Shown in pieces: positions 1 through 9,300 of a DNA stretch of 64,000 bases; position 1 is the stretch's first letter; each line of letters starts with the position of its first letter. The notes beneath the pieces were generated by a model. That model saw nothing but the letters and a program-made list of their open reading frames with translations. It searched no databases and had not been told where the DNA came from. The stretch is from an uncultured Chryseobacterium sp. (GTDB taxonomy: Bacteria; Bacteroidota; Bacteroidia; Flavobacteriales; Weeksellaceae), in the NCBI GenBank assembly GCA_913775525.1, contig CAJYLH010000030.1, positions 1 through 64,000 of the forward strand. The letters are read 5' to 3'. The translations under genes and the position numbers were made by a program.

Positions 1-74
1 GCTTTGAGAATATTAAAGTGTTCCACTAAAAATTCAGGAAGTAATAATTTAAGTAGTTCGTGATCGCTTACCAT
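1..74 (-). CDS. ISAon1-like transposase, N-terminal fragment cut by the window edge
   Basis: Reading leftwards from ATG at 72-74, 24 codons stay open to the window edge and begin MVSDHELLKLLLPEFL. This resembles the short N-terminal region protein of ISAon1-group elements common in Chryseobacterium, as far as I recall that family. Only the start is present, so the rest of the element must lie to the left. A short inverted repeat (ctgatcc at 121-127 and ggatcag at 142-148) lies just upstream and could mark the element's outer end. The identification rests on a short stretch. Confidence 0.5.
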   Translation of the reverse strand, partial: MVSDHELLKLLLPEFLVEHFNILK

Positions 75-273
75 AACACAAAGATACACCAACTAAAAAT
101 ATCCCCCCCAACTTTTGAGACTGATCCAAGTTCGGTCTTTCGGATCAGGCAGAATAAAATAACAATTTGTTTATCGGGAGTCAAATAGGCATGTCAAAAT
201 CCATTGATTTAAAAACAAAATGGAGAACAATAATGTCCTCCATTTCAAATCCGATATAATAGTCATTAGTGCT

Positions 274-756
274 TTAAAAATCATAATCTTTTGTAAAATC
301 AGCCCCATTCCCGGATAAGGTTTTATTAGTCTCATTCACTACCACCTCACCGTTCACTTCTGCTTTGAAACTGAACTTTAAATCTGAGTTGAAATTGATC
401 ACCTGGATTCCTGAGGTGGCCATCTTAAATGGCGTTACCGATTCTATCACATACGTTGTTGTTCCGCCGGTAAAATCATTGTCGCCAAGAGAAACTCCGG
501 CTTCATTGTTTTTTGTTACTCCGTTTACCTTCCAGAATGTTTTCTGATTGGTGTCATAGCTCGCACCTACAATGACGAAAGAAATATAGTCCGCATCATC
601 GATGGCAGAATTGACGCTGATGGTGAACTTATAGGTTTTATTTCCGTCTGCCGGTGTTGCCTGGTCATCATCGCTGCTGCATGAACTGATGGAAATACAT
701 CCAAAGATCAGCAGTAAAACAACGGTGAAGTTTTTAATACCTAGGTAATTTTTCAT
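274..756 (-). CDS. Small secreted lipoprotein of unknown function
   Basis: 160 residues. The N-terminus has a basic start, a hydrophobic stretch and the lipobox-like ISSCSS, followed by an acidic SSDDD run. That points to a lipoprotein exported by signal peptidase II; acidic residues after the cysteine often direct lipoproteins to the cell surface in Bacteroidota. The rest is rich in Thr, Asn and Phe with alternating hydrophobic residues, as in a beta-sandwich. I recognise no family. It stands alone between the transposon end and the histidine kinase. Confidence 0.75.
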   Translation of the reverse strand: MKNYLGIKNFTVVLLLIFGCISISSCSSDDDQATPADGNKTYKFTISVNSAIDDADYISFVIVGASYDTNQKTFWKVNGVTKNNEAGVSLGDNDFTGGTTTYVIESVTPFKMATSGIQVINFNSDLKFSFKAEVNGEVVVNETNKTLSGNGADFTKDYDF

Positions 757-1207
757 ATGAATTTATTTTAGTGTTGTTGTTATTTCCCTTTATCAATTTC
801 CTCATTTATTACTAAAAATATTTTCAGTTGTTCTGAAAAATTTCCGATGAAGCTGCTGAATTCTTGCTTACTCTTCTCCTTGTAACAGGAAAAAAGATGC
901 TGTACGAATGTTTTCTGTAAGCAACAGAATTTTCAAGCAGGCTATTCACAGGCTAACATCCAACAAAATTATCCTGAAAATAATTGCCGGTCAATCCACA
1001 AAAAACAGTGTTTTTTTCTACTGGGAAATAGGTAGATTGTGGTATGGTTTGAAATATTCATCAGCTAAAAATACCTTGTTACATAATTTTTAAAAAAAAT
1101 AAAATTTAAAGTAATTATTTCACAACCTATTCTCCGAGCCCTTCTTCACTTTTAAGATTAAATTATATATCTTTGGGTAAGCAATACAAATGATACACTA
1201 AAGGACC
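757..1207. other. 451-bp gap with a kinase promoter but no convincing gene
   Basis: AT-rich. It holds the start region of the minus-strand lipoprotein and, near its right end, a -7 promoter element for the histidine kinase. An open frame at 908-1093 (61 codons) has no recognisable features and is not called. Confidence 0.5.
1168..1175 (+). promoter_or_regulatory. Bacteroidota -7 element TATCTTTG upstream of the histidine kinase
   Basis: The octamer fits TAnnTTTG exactly and lies 32 bp before the ATG at 1208. No clear -33 TTG was found at the usual spacing. Confidence 0.45.
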
Positions 1208-2410
1208 ATGAACAGATATTCCTTTCCCGATAATCTTATCCCTTCCAACGACGGATCAAGGCTGTCTAAACTAAAGCAATATGATGTTGTTGATACGCTG
1301 TCTGAGCCGGAATTTGATACGATTTCCAGCATGGCCGCAGAAATTTTTCAGGCTCCCGGTGCTTTTGTCAATTTTGTGGATGCGGAAAAGGTTTTTTTTA
1401 AGTCTAATCTGAGTACATTTCCTACCAATCAGGTGCATAGAAACGACAGCCTGTGTTCCCTTACCATTCTTGAAGATGATATTACGGTATTTTATGATAC
1501 CCATGCGTTCAATGAACTCAGTCAAAATCCTTATGTTCATACAGAGGGCGGCATCCGCTTCTATGCCGGGGCTCCTATAAAAACACCGGAAGGACATAAT
1601 ATAGGTACGGTCTGTGTAATCGACGATCAGCCCAGGAACGCCATCACTGAAATTCAGGCTTCCCTGCTCAAGAAGCTGGCTTCCCTGGCTCTTGAAAAAC
1701 TGGAATCAAGGCGGATGAAAAGGCAGATGTCTCAGATTGTTGACGATCATCTGCACCAGGTTACCCATGACCTGCTGAACCCTCTTACATCGATCATGAT
1801 CTCTGCCCAGCTGATCCAGAAAAAAGCAGGTGATAATGCAATGCTTCAAAAAGTTGGCAACAGCATTCTGGAAAGGGCCGATTTTATGCAGAAAAGCATC
1901 AGCAATCTCCTGAGTGATGCTTCCCTGAATGAAGGAGAAGAGCAGCTGGCCAAAGAATCCGTTAAAATTAAAGATTTGACAGACCATCTGTCCCGCGACT
2001 TTAAAATGATCCTGGAACACAAGCAGCAGGTTTTGCATATAAATGGAGTGACCGATACGCTGCTGCATATTGACCGCAAGCGGATCCATAATGTTCTGGC
2101 TAATCTTGTGAGCAATGCATCCAAGTATTCACCTTTGGGATCTGTTATTCATCTCCGCTATTCGGAATTGGAAAAAACAGCGCTTTTCGAAATCTGTGAT
2201 GAAGGAGCAGGGATTGCCCCGGAAGAATTTGACAAGCTGTTCAGGAAATTCTCCCGCCTGTCTTCCAGGCCTACCGGAAACGAACGCTCCCACGGATTCG
2301 GTCTGTACACCGTAAAAGTACTTACAGAAATGCATGGCGGAAAAGTATGGGCGGAAAGTGCAGGCGTAGGAAAAGGAACTGCCTTTTTTGTGGAATTGCC
2401 CAAGTACTGA
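1208..2410 (+). CDS. Soluble sensor histidine kinase with N-terminal GAF domain
   Basis: 400 residues, no signal peptide or membrane segment, so a cytosolic sensor. Residues about 30-165 form a GAF-like domain (GAPIKTPEGHNIGTVCVID at 121-139 is typical). The HisKA dimerisation helix carries the phospho-acceptor H187 in THDLLNPLTS. The ATPase domain has an N box (NVLANLVSNASKYS, 295-308), a G1 box (DEGAGIAPEE, 331-340) and a G2 box (GFGLYTVK, 363-370), so it should be active. No response regulator is adjacent, so the partner is encoded elsewhere. The GAF ligand cannot be told from sequence. Confidence 0.9.
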   Translation: MNRYSFPDNLIPSNDGSRLSKLKQYDVVDTLSEPEFDTISSMAAEIFQAPGAFVNFVDAEKVFFKSNLSTFPTNQVHRNDSLCSLTILEDDITVFYDTHAFNELSQNPYVHTEGGIRFYAGAPIKTPEGHNIGTVCVIDDQPRNAITEIQASLLKKLASLALEKLESRRMKRQMSQIVDDHLHQVTHDLLNPLTSIMISAQLIQKKAGDNAMLQKVGNSILERADFMQKSISNLLSDASLNEGEEQLAKESVKIKDLTDHLSRDFKMILEHKQQVLHINGVTDTLLHIDRKRIHNVLANLVSNASKYSPLGSVIHLRYSELEKTALFEICDEGAGIAPEEFDKLFRKFSRLSSRPTGNERSHGFGLYTVKVLTEMHGGKVWAESAGVGKGTAFFVELPKY

Positions 2411-2435
2411 TTATCAGTAATTTTTACAATATCAT

Positions 2436-2732
2436 TTATTCCAGATATTCTTTTGGAACCGGAATGTTATTCTGCTTCATATAGTCAATCAGGTCATGGT
2501 ATTTATCCTCGTAATCGCCTACCCCGCACTGATCTGAAATGCTGCAGATATCGGACGGTCTGATCTCAAGTATTTTTGAAATTTTCGTCAGGATCTCCAG
2601 GTTGATCTTTACCTTTCCGTTCTCTATATCCGAGTAAGCCTTCTGGGAAATCCCCATTTCAAAAGCCATGTATTCCTGCGTAAAATCCTTACTCCGGCGT
2701 ACTTTCCTGATATTTTGACTGCATATTTTCAT
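2436..2732 (-). CDS. XRE-family helix-turn-helix regulator
   Basis: 98 residues. Residues about 5-60 form a Cro/C1-type helix-turn-helix: RRSKDFTQEYMAFEMGIS (helices 1-2) then QKAYSDIENGKVKINL (recognition helix and turn). The last 35 residues are acidic and of unknown role. It converges with the histidine kinase (25-bp gap) and diverges from the cbb3 oxidase genes, whose promoter region it shares. Regulation of the oxidase is an inference from this arrangement only. Confidence 0.85.
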   Translation of the reverse strand: MKICSQNIRKVRRSKDFTQEYMAFEMGISQKAYSDIENGKVKINLEILTKISKILEIRPSDICSISDQCGVGDYEDKYHDLIDYMKQNNIPVPKEYLE

Positions 2733-2788
2733 CGCAACTGTTTTAGTAGTTTTCAGTATAGTTTAGAAGAATACCTACTAGACTCCGA

Positions 2789-2796
2789 CAAAGTTA
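2789..2796 (-). promoter_or_regulatory. -7 element (TAACTTTG, minus strand) for the XRE regulator
   Basis: The plus strand reads caaagtta, giving TAACTTTG on the minus strand, a full match to TAnnTTTG, 57 bp before the regulator's ATG. It lies only 5 bp from the plus-strand -7 element of ccoNO, so the two promoters overlap. Confidence 0.4.
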
Positions 2797-2801
2797 TTAA
2801 A

Positions 2802-2809
2802 TACCTTTG
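2802..2809 (+). promoter_or_regulatory. -7 element TACCTTTG for the cbb3 oxidase operon
   Basis: Full match to TAnnTTTG, about 80-115 bp before the possible ccoNO starts. No good -33 TTG was found. It overlaps the promoter of the divergent XRE regulator. Confidence 0.45.
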
Positions 2810-2915
2810 GCAAAACATTATACACCTACATGATATTTAAATTTCTTTCTCATTTACGGGTTTAAAAATTGAATCGGAAAGGAATATGATCATCTCAGTC
2901 AACACATTTGCAATT

Positions 2916-5195
2916 ATGGATACGCAAAAATTTAATTATGACAATGCTATTGTCAGGGCATTCCTGTATGCCACTATTGTATTCGGTCTCATAGGCTTTT
3001 TACTGGGACTTACCGCTGCTTTAATGCTGTTTTACCCTGAATTACCTGAGTTTTTATTCGGAACCGATGATGTTACCATCAAAAGCCTTAGGAGCGGCAA
3101 CATCCAGGGACTGATCAATACACAGGGCGCCATGGGATTCGGTAGGATCAGAATGCTGCATACGAGTGCCGTTATCTTCGCTTTTGTGTGCAACTCATTC
3201 TTCTGCGGAGCGTATTATAGCCTACAGAGATTGCTGAAAACCCGAATGTACAGCGATACATTATCCTGGCTGCATTTCTGGTCATGGCAGATCATGATTA
3301 TCTCCGTAGTCATTACTTTCCTGATGGGAATCAACACGTCTAAAGAATATGCCGAACATGAGTGGCCAATTGATATTTTAATTGCATTTTCATGGATCAT
3401 TTTCGGGATCAATATGTTCGGAACCATCGCCAAAAGAAGGGTACGACACCTTTATGTAGCCATCTGGTTTTTTATTGCCACCTGGATTGCGGTAGCGATG
3501 CTGCATATCTTCAATAACCTGGAAGTTCCGCTTTCTTTCACCAGCTGGAAATCCTATTCGGCTTACGCAGGAGTAAAAGATGCGCTGGTACAGTGGTGGT
3601 ATGGCCATAATGCAGTGGCTTTCGTACTCACAACCCCGGTTCTAGGCCTGATGTATTACTTCCTTCCTAAAGCAGCGAACCGTCCGGTGTTTTCCTATAA
3701 ACTTTCCATCATCCACTTCTGGTCCCTTATCTTTGTGTACCTGTGGGCCGGTCCGCACCATCTTCAATATACTGCGCTTCCGGGATGGGCACAGGCACTG
3801 GGCACAGGATTCTCCATTATGCTGATCGCTCCGTCTTGGGGAGGAATGCTGAACGGCCTCCTCACTTTGAGAGGAGCATGGGACAAAGTGAGGGAAAATC
3901 CAATCCTCAAATTCTTTGTGGTGGCAGTAACCTGCTATGGAATGGCCACCTTCGAAGGACCGCTTCTCGCAACAAAATCACTGAACAAAATCGGGCATTA
4001 TACCGACTGGGTGATTGGTCACGTACACGTAGGTGCCCTCGGCTGGAACGGTTTTATGGCCTTCGGGATAGTATATTATCTTGTCCCGATCCTGTGGAGA
4101 ACGCCTCTCTGGTCTAAAAAGCTGGCCAACTGGCATTTCTGGCTGGGAACCTTAGGAATTATTTTCTATGCAGTACCGATGTACATTTCAGGATTCACCC
4201 AGGGATTGATGTGGAAACAGTTCAATCCGGATGGAACGTTAGTCTGGAAAAACTGGCTGGATACGGTAACAGCAATCATTCCTTATTTCAAAATGAGGTT
4301 TGCAGGCGGAATTTTCTATCTGACCGGTGCCGTACTGATGACCGTTAATGTATTCAAAACCGTACGCGCCGGATCATTCCAAAAAAATGTTCCTGCTGAA
4401 GCACCAGCATTAGCCAGGGTGGGAAGTGGAAGAAAAGAAGGTGAAGGCACCCATCTCTGGCTTGAAAGAACACCTACCCTGCTTTCTGTTCTGGCATTTG
4501 CCGTCATTGCTATCGGAGGTCTGGTGGAAATTGTACCCACACTGACCGTGAAAAGCAATCTGCCTACTATTTCAGCAGTAAAACCTTATTCACCGCTGGA
4601 GCTGGAAGGAAGAGACCTGTACGTCAGAGAAGGATGTAATTCATGCCACTCACAGATGATCCGGCCATTCCGGGATGAAGTACTGCGCTTCAACAGTAAA
4701 AACGGGCAGTATTCTAAAGCGGGAGAATTTATCTACGACAGGCCGTTTCTTTGGGGATCCAAAAGAACCGGGCCGGACCTTCAGCGAGAAGGCGGCAGAA
4801 ATCCTGACTCGTGGCACTTCAAGCATATGTACAACCCAAGGATTACCTCAGCAGGATCTATTATGCCACGATTCCCATGGCTGATCAGCAATGAGCTGGA
4901 CCGTTCACAGATGACTGATAAGATGAAGCTCATGAAAAATACGTTCGATGTGCCTTATACCAAAGCCCAGATCGATTCATCCAATCAGTGGGCAGACCAT
5001 CAGGCTCAGGCTATCGTCAAGAGAATTTATGCCGAAGCCAATGATGTGAAAACGCAGATGGAAAAAGAAAAGATCACCAGAGGGACTGCATTTGTACCGC
5101 TTGAAAAAAGGGAAATTACCGCAATGATCGCTTACCTGCAACGATTGGGTACCGATATCAAAACCACAGACATCCAAACTGCAAGCATCGAGTAA
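2916..5195 (+). CDS. ccoN: cbb3-type cytochrome c oxidase, fused subunits I and II (CcoN-CcoO)
   Basis: 759 residues from the ATG at 2916 (MDTQKFNYDN). An in-frame ATG at 2886 would add ten residues that look unlike the family. The first ~500 residues are the multi-spanning CcoN subunit, with H82 and H371 as likely haem b ligands, H231, H281 and H282 as CuB ligands, and H369 for the high-spin haem. The last third is CcoO, with one c-type haem site C574-N-S-C577-H578 and the likely axial M650 in SIMPRFPWL. It reduces oxygen to water at high affinity in the inner membrane. The fusion is usual in Bacteroidota. ccoP follows 14 bp later. ccoS, ccoG and ccoI are not in view. Confidence 0.95.
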   Translation: MDTQKFNYDNAIVRAFLYATIVFGLIGFLLGLTAALMLFYPELPEFLFGTDDVTIKSLRSGNIQGLINTQGAMGFGRIRMLHTSAVIFAFVCNSFFCGAYYSLQRLLKTRMYSDTLSWLHFWSWQIMIISVVITFLMGINTSKEYAEHEWPIDILIAFSWIIFGINMFGTIAKRRVRHLYVAIWFFIATWIAVAMLHIFNNLEVPLSFTSWKSYSAYAGVKDALVQWWYGHNAVAFVLTTPVLGLMYYFLPKAANRPVFSYKLSIIHFWSLIFVYLWAGPHHLQYTALPGWAQALGTGFSIMLIAPSWGGMLNGLLTLRGAWDKVRENPILKFFVVAVTCYGMATFEGPLLATKSLNKIGHYTDWVIGHVHVGALGWNGFMAFGIVYYLVPILWRTPLWSKKLANWHFWLGTLGIIFYAVPMYISGFTQGLMWKQFNPDGTLVWKNWLDTVTAIIPYFKMRFAGGIFYLTGAVLMTVNVFKTVRAGSFQKNVPAEAPALARVGSGRKEGEGTHLWLERTPTLLSVLAFAVIAIGGLVEIVPTLTVKSNLPTISAVKPYSPLELEGRDLYVREGCNSCHSQMIRPFRDEVLRFNSKNGQYSKAGEFIYDRPFLWGSKRTGPDLQREGGRNPDSWHFKHMYNPRITSAGSIMPRFPWLISNELDRSQMTDKMKLMKNTFDVPYTKAQIDSSNQWADHQAQAIVKRIYAEANDVKTQMEKEKITRGTAFVPLEKREITAMIAYLQRLGTDIKTTDIQTASIE

Positions 5196-5209
5196 TTAAC
5201 AAAACCTGA

Positions 5210-6103
5210 ATGACAATGAAACCAAGAACACCCATTTCTGTATATATTGCCGTAACGATCGTACTCAGCATCATGGTCTTCGGTATGTTCAGCCCGGACG
5301 GAAGCTATCTGACCTCTGCATTTTTCTGGGGACTGCTGCTCATCGCCACGATCCTGCTGCTCATCATGAATTCTATAGGTGACCTGATTGAGAATGAAAA
5401 TTTCAGCAGGCTTTCCGAAGAAGAAAAGCAGGCCTATATTGAACAAAAGAAAGTTCCTTATTACCAGAAGTTGTGGAACTCAGCATTCAAAAAGCAATCC
5501 CAGTCTGAAGAAAAAGATATTCTCATCGATCACGGATTCGACGGGATTACAGAGCTTGACAATTCGCTTCCAAAATGGTGGACAGGCTTATTCTGGTTCG
5601 GTTGTGTATTCTGTGTAGTCTACATGGCAGCATATGCTTTTACAGACTATGCCCATCAGGAAAAGGAATATGACCAGGAAGCCAAAACGATGCTTGCTTC
5701 CATTGCAGAATTTGAAAAAACGGCTCCGCCGGTGAATCTGGAAACCGCTAAATACAGCGCTGATAACATTGCAGAAGGTGAACAGCTTTTTAAAACCAAC
5801 TGTGCAACGTGCCACGGAGAAGGAGGAATCGGAGGGATCGGTCCTAATCTTACGGACACCCACTGGATTAACGTTAAGCAAAAAAGCCTGTTTAAAAATG
5901 TCATCTGGATGCTGGAAAACGGCTCCCCTAATAATCCGGCGATGAGGCCTTTTGTTAAAGAGGGAACTATTACCGGCCGGGATGGTGAAAAAATTGCTGC
6001 TTATGTTTATCACATCAACCAGGAAAAATCCCCGGTTACTGAAGCTCAGGGCGGCGCTGCCCCTCAGGGTGAAACGGTGGAATGGGAAAACGGCAACGAA
6101 TAA
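5210..6103 (+). CDS. ccoP: cbb3-type cytochrome c oxidase subunit III (CcoP), single haem
   Basis: 297 residues; ATG at 5216 is an equally good start. Two N-terminal membrane segments (about 9-50) precede an acidic cytoplasmic stretch, then another membrane segment at about 125-145 (LFWFGCVFCVVYMAAYAF). The periplasmic cytochrome c domain has one haem site C198-A-T-C201-H202 and the likely axial M245 in NPAMRPF. Proteobacterial CcoP carries two haems; one is usual in Bacteroidota. There is no separate ccoQ, and the N-terminal hairpin may stand in for it. It feeds electrons to CcoNO. Confidence 0.93.
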   Translation: MTMKPRTPISVYIAVTIVLSIMVFGMFSPDGSYLTSAFFWGLLLIATILLLIMNSIGDLIENENFSRLSEEEKQAYIEQKKVPYYQKLWNSAFKKQSQSEEKDILIDHGFDGITELDNSLPKWWTGLFWFGCVFCVVYMAAYAFTDYAHQEKEYDQEAKTMLASIAEFEKTAPPVNLETAKYSADNIAEGEQLFKTNCATCHGEGGIGGIGPNLTDTHWINVKQKSLFKNVIWMLENGSPNNPAMRPFVKEGTITGRDGEKIAAYVYHINQEKSPVTEAQGGAAPQGETVEWENGNE

Positions 6104-6143
6104 TATTCAAAACTAATAACCAACTGTATATATATCATGTCAT

Positions 6144-6225
6144 GCCCCCTTTTGCTATAACTAACATTTGAATTTTCATTTTTGCTAACCTTTTCACTGT
6201 TTATGCCTGAAAGGGGGCTGTTTTT
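6144..6225 (+). terminator. Probable terminator after ccoP
   Basis: gcccccttt (6144-6152) pairs with aaagggggc (6210-6218) and is followed by a T run. The loop of about 57 nt is long, so this is less certain than a compact hairpin. A second inverted pair, tgccttgactgtc (6239-6251) and gaccgtcaaggca (6300-6312, 12 of 13 matching), is followed by gggttttt. Confidence 0.5.
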
Positions 6226-6392
6226 AACTTAAACCCGGTGCCTTGACTGTCTTCATCAACTATTCACTTGACAGCAACTCAACTAAAAATTCCATAACGG
6301 ACCGTCAAGGCAGGGTTTTTGTATTCCAAACGGGTGCCGCAACAGATAATTTTATTCATCAGGATGATTATCTTTGTTAAAACCCAATCACT

Positions 6393-9300
6393 TTGAAACT
6401 GAAAATTAACAAGAGAAAAATTCTTAAGGGTATTGCGATATTCTTTATTTCATTATTGGTCATCATTACCCTGCTGGTCCTGAGCCTTCGGCTTCCTGCT
6501 GTCCAGAATTACGTGAAAGATAAGCTTGTGGTTTATCTTGAAAAGAAAATCAAAACCAAAGTAAGCCTGAAAAGGGTCTACATAGGCTTTCCCAACAGCC
6601 TGATCATGGAAGACCTCTACCTTAAAGGCCAGGAAATCGACACCCTGCTGGCTGTAAAAAAGCTCGATGTAGGGCTCCACATGCTTAAACTGATCGATTC
6701 CAAAGCAGATATTACTTCAGTGGATATGGAAGGCGTCCGCGCCAATGTAGTGAGGAAACCGGACGGAAAGTTTAATTTCGATTATATCATCAATGCTTTT
6801 GCTACCAGCGATAAACAGGAAAGTTCTTCAAAACCTTTTATTATTTCCCTGGATAAAATCAAGCTGAAAGATATCGGTATTACTTTTAATGACCAGCAAT
6901 CCCGGAATGACATCAAAGTATATTTCAATTCTTTTGACACCCAGGTGAGGACTTTTGACCTGAGTAAAAATAATTATGCGGTTAACGATATCAATTTAGA
7001 CGGATTAAAGCTTAAGCTGAAACAGGACCTGATAGAAGAAGTTTCTAAAAAAGTGGAGAAAAAAGTAGATTCCCTGGAGCAGAAAAGCCCGATGAAAATT
7101 GGTTTAAGAGGAATCAAACTGACCAATTTCAATATTGATTACGGCGATGACAATACCAAGACTTTTGCCACAGTCATTTTTAAGGAATTAAGTACCCGTG
7201 TCAACAGCCTTGACCTGGAAAATAATGCTTACAACATAGGCAACCTGTTTTTATCCGGTGCAGACATCAATGCCAATCTTTATCTCCCGGCTCAGGATGC
7301 CAATCCGAAGGACACCAAAGAACAGGATAAAAATTCAGCTCCCGCACAGAAAGCCATGCAGCTCCTTCTCGGAAAACTGGTGCTAAACGATGTAAAAGTA
7401 GCTTACAATAATACAGCAATAGCTCCTACAAGACAGGGAATGGATTTTAACCACCTGAATTTTTCCAAAATGAATGTGGAAGTCCGCAATTTTAAAATGC
7501 AGGACAATACTTTTGCCGGATCGGTAAATTCAGCAGAAATACAGGAAGCAAGAGGACTTAACATCCAGAAATTCAATACCGATTTTGTTTATGGCGAAAA
7601 GCAGGCGTACCTGAAGGACCTTTACCTTCAGACGCCTAAAACGCTGTTAAGAGATGAGGTGATCCTGAATTACAACTCTATCCAGCAGCTCAGCTCCAAT
7701 CCGGGAGCAGTGCAGGTTAATGCCAACATCCGGGATTCAAAAATCGGTTTTTCAGATATCCTGAACCTGGTGCCTACACTCAGGAATACGGCTCCTTTCA
7801 ACAAATATCCTAATGCTGTTCTTAATGTTAATGTCAACGCCAAAGGCAGTGTGAATGACCTGGCCATTCAGGACCTGAAACTTTCAGGACTGGACCAGTT
7901 CAGAGTGGCAGCTTCAGGAAGGATCAGGAATGCCATGAATCCTGAAAACCTGTATTATGACCTTAAAATCGGTGAACTCTCAACCACCGGCAGGACCGTT
8001 TTTAACCTGGTGCCTAAAGGAACGATCCCTTCCAATATTTCTCTTCCCTCCCATTTCAGTATTAAAGGAAATGCGAAAGGGACGACCAAGATGGTGAACA
8101 CGAACCTGAACTTGTACTCTACCCTTGGTAATGCTTCCGTTACCGCTGATGTGGACATGAGAAGGAAGAACAGGGAACTATACGATGTAAAAGCCAATCT
8201 GCAAGGCCTTCAGATCGGAAAAATCATTCAGAATAAAGATATCGGAGCCATCAGTGCCCAGATTTATGCGAAAGGTGAAAGCTTTGATTTTAAAAATGCA
8301 AGGGCTGACCTTAAAGGTCATGTCGCTTCTGCCGTTTATAAAGGATACCGTTACCAGAATATGGATCTGATCGGAACAATCAACCGTGGGAATTACAATA
8401 TCATCCTTAATTCCAAGGATCCGAATGCCAATATGCAGTTAACAGCCAGCGGATTGTATAACGATAAAAACCAGACGGTAAAAGTAAACGGGAACATCAA
8501 TAAACTGGATATCAATAAGCTGGGGTTTTATGCGCAACCGATGATCCTGGCCGGGAAAATAGACGGTGATTTCACAGACCTCAACCCGGATCGCCTTAAC
8601 GGGTTTTTAAACCTGAAAGATTTTGCATTTTCAGATACCAAAGAAGTATACCCCATTCAGGAGGTTAACCTTAGGGCAAGGTCTACTACAGATTCCACCC
8701 AAATCCTGTTCAACTCGCAGATTGCAGATGTAGAACTCACCGGAAAGTATAAATTGACGCAGATTTTCGGAGCATTAAGCCAGACGATCAATCAGTATTA
8801 TGAATTCCAGAAGCCCGGTAAAACCCAGAAGATTGATGGCGGACAGTTTTTTACGTTCAATGCTAAAATCAAAAATGATGACCTGATCCGTAAATTTGTC
8901 CCGGACCTGAAGAATTTTGAGACTATTGCACTGACCGGAAATTACGATGCAGATTCACAAAAAATTGAAGTGGATGGACAGATCCCGCAGTTGTTGTATG
9001 GGGAGAATGCTATTACAGATGCATCATTAAGAGTTACCAATGAGAACCAGGCATTGCAGTATGTACTGAATGTCGGCAGTCTGAAAAGCTCAAGCTTTGC
9101 GCTGAATAAGGTGAACATCAAAGGCGATGTAGCCAACAATACCATCAATTACAATATCACCACCAAGGATGCTAAAGATGTTACCCAGTTCCTGATTGCC
9201 GGTAACGCCAGATCGCTGAATGATGTCACCGAGATCTCTCTGAACCCTGATGGTCTGAAACTGAATTATACAGACTGGACCGTAGCGGAAAATAACAGGA

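Noticed and set aside
908-1093. 61-codon open frame
   Set aside because: No family, no signal, low-complexity flanks and no promoter; composition does not look coding.
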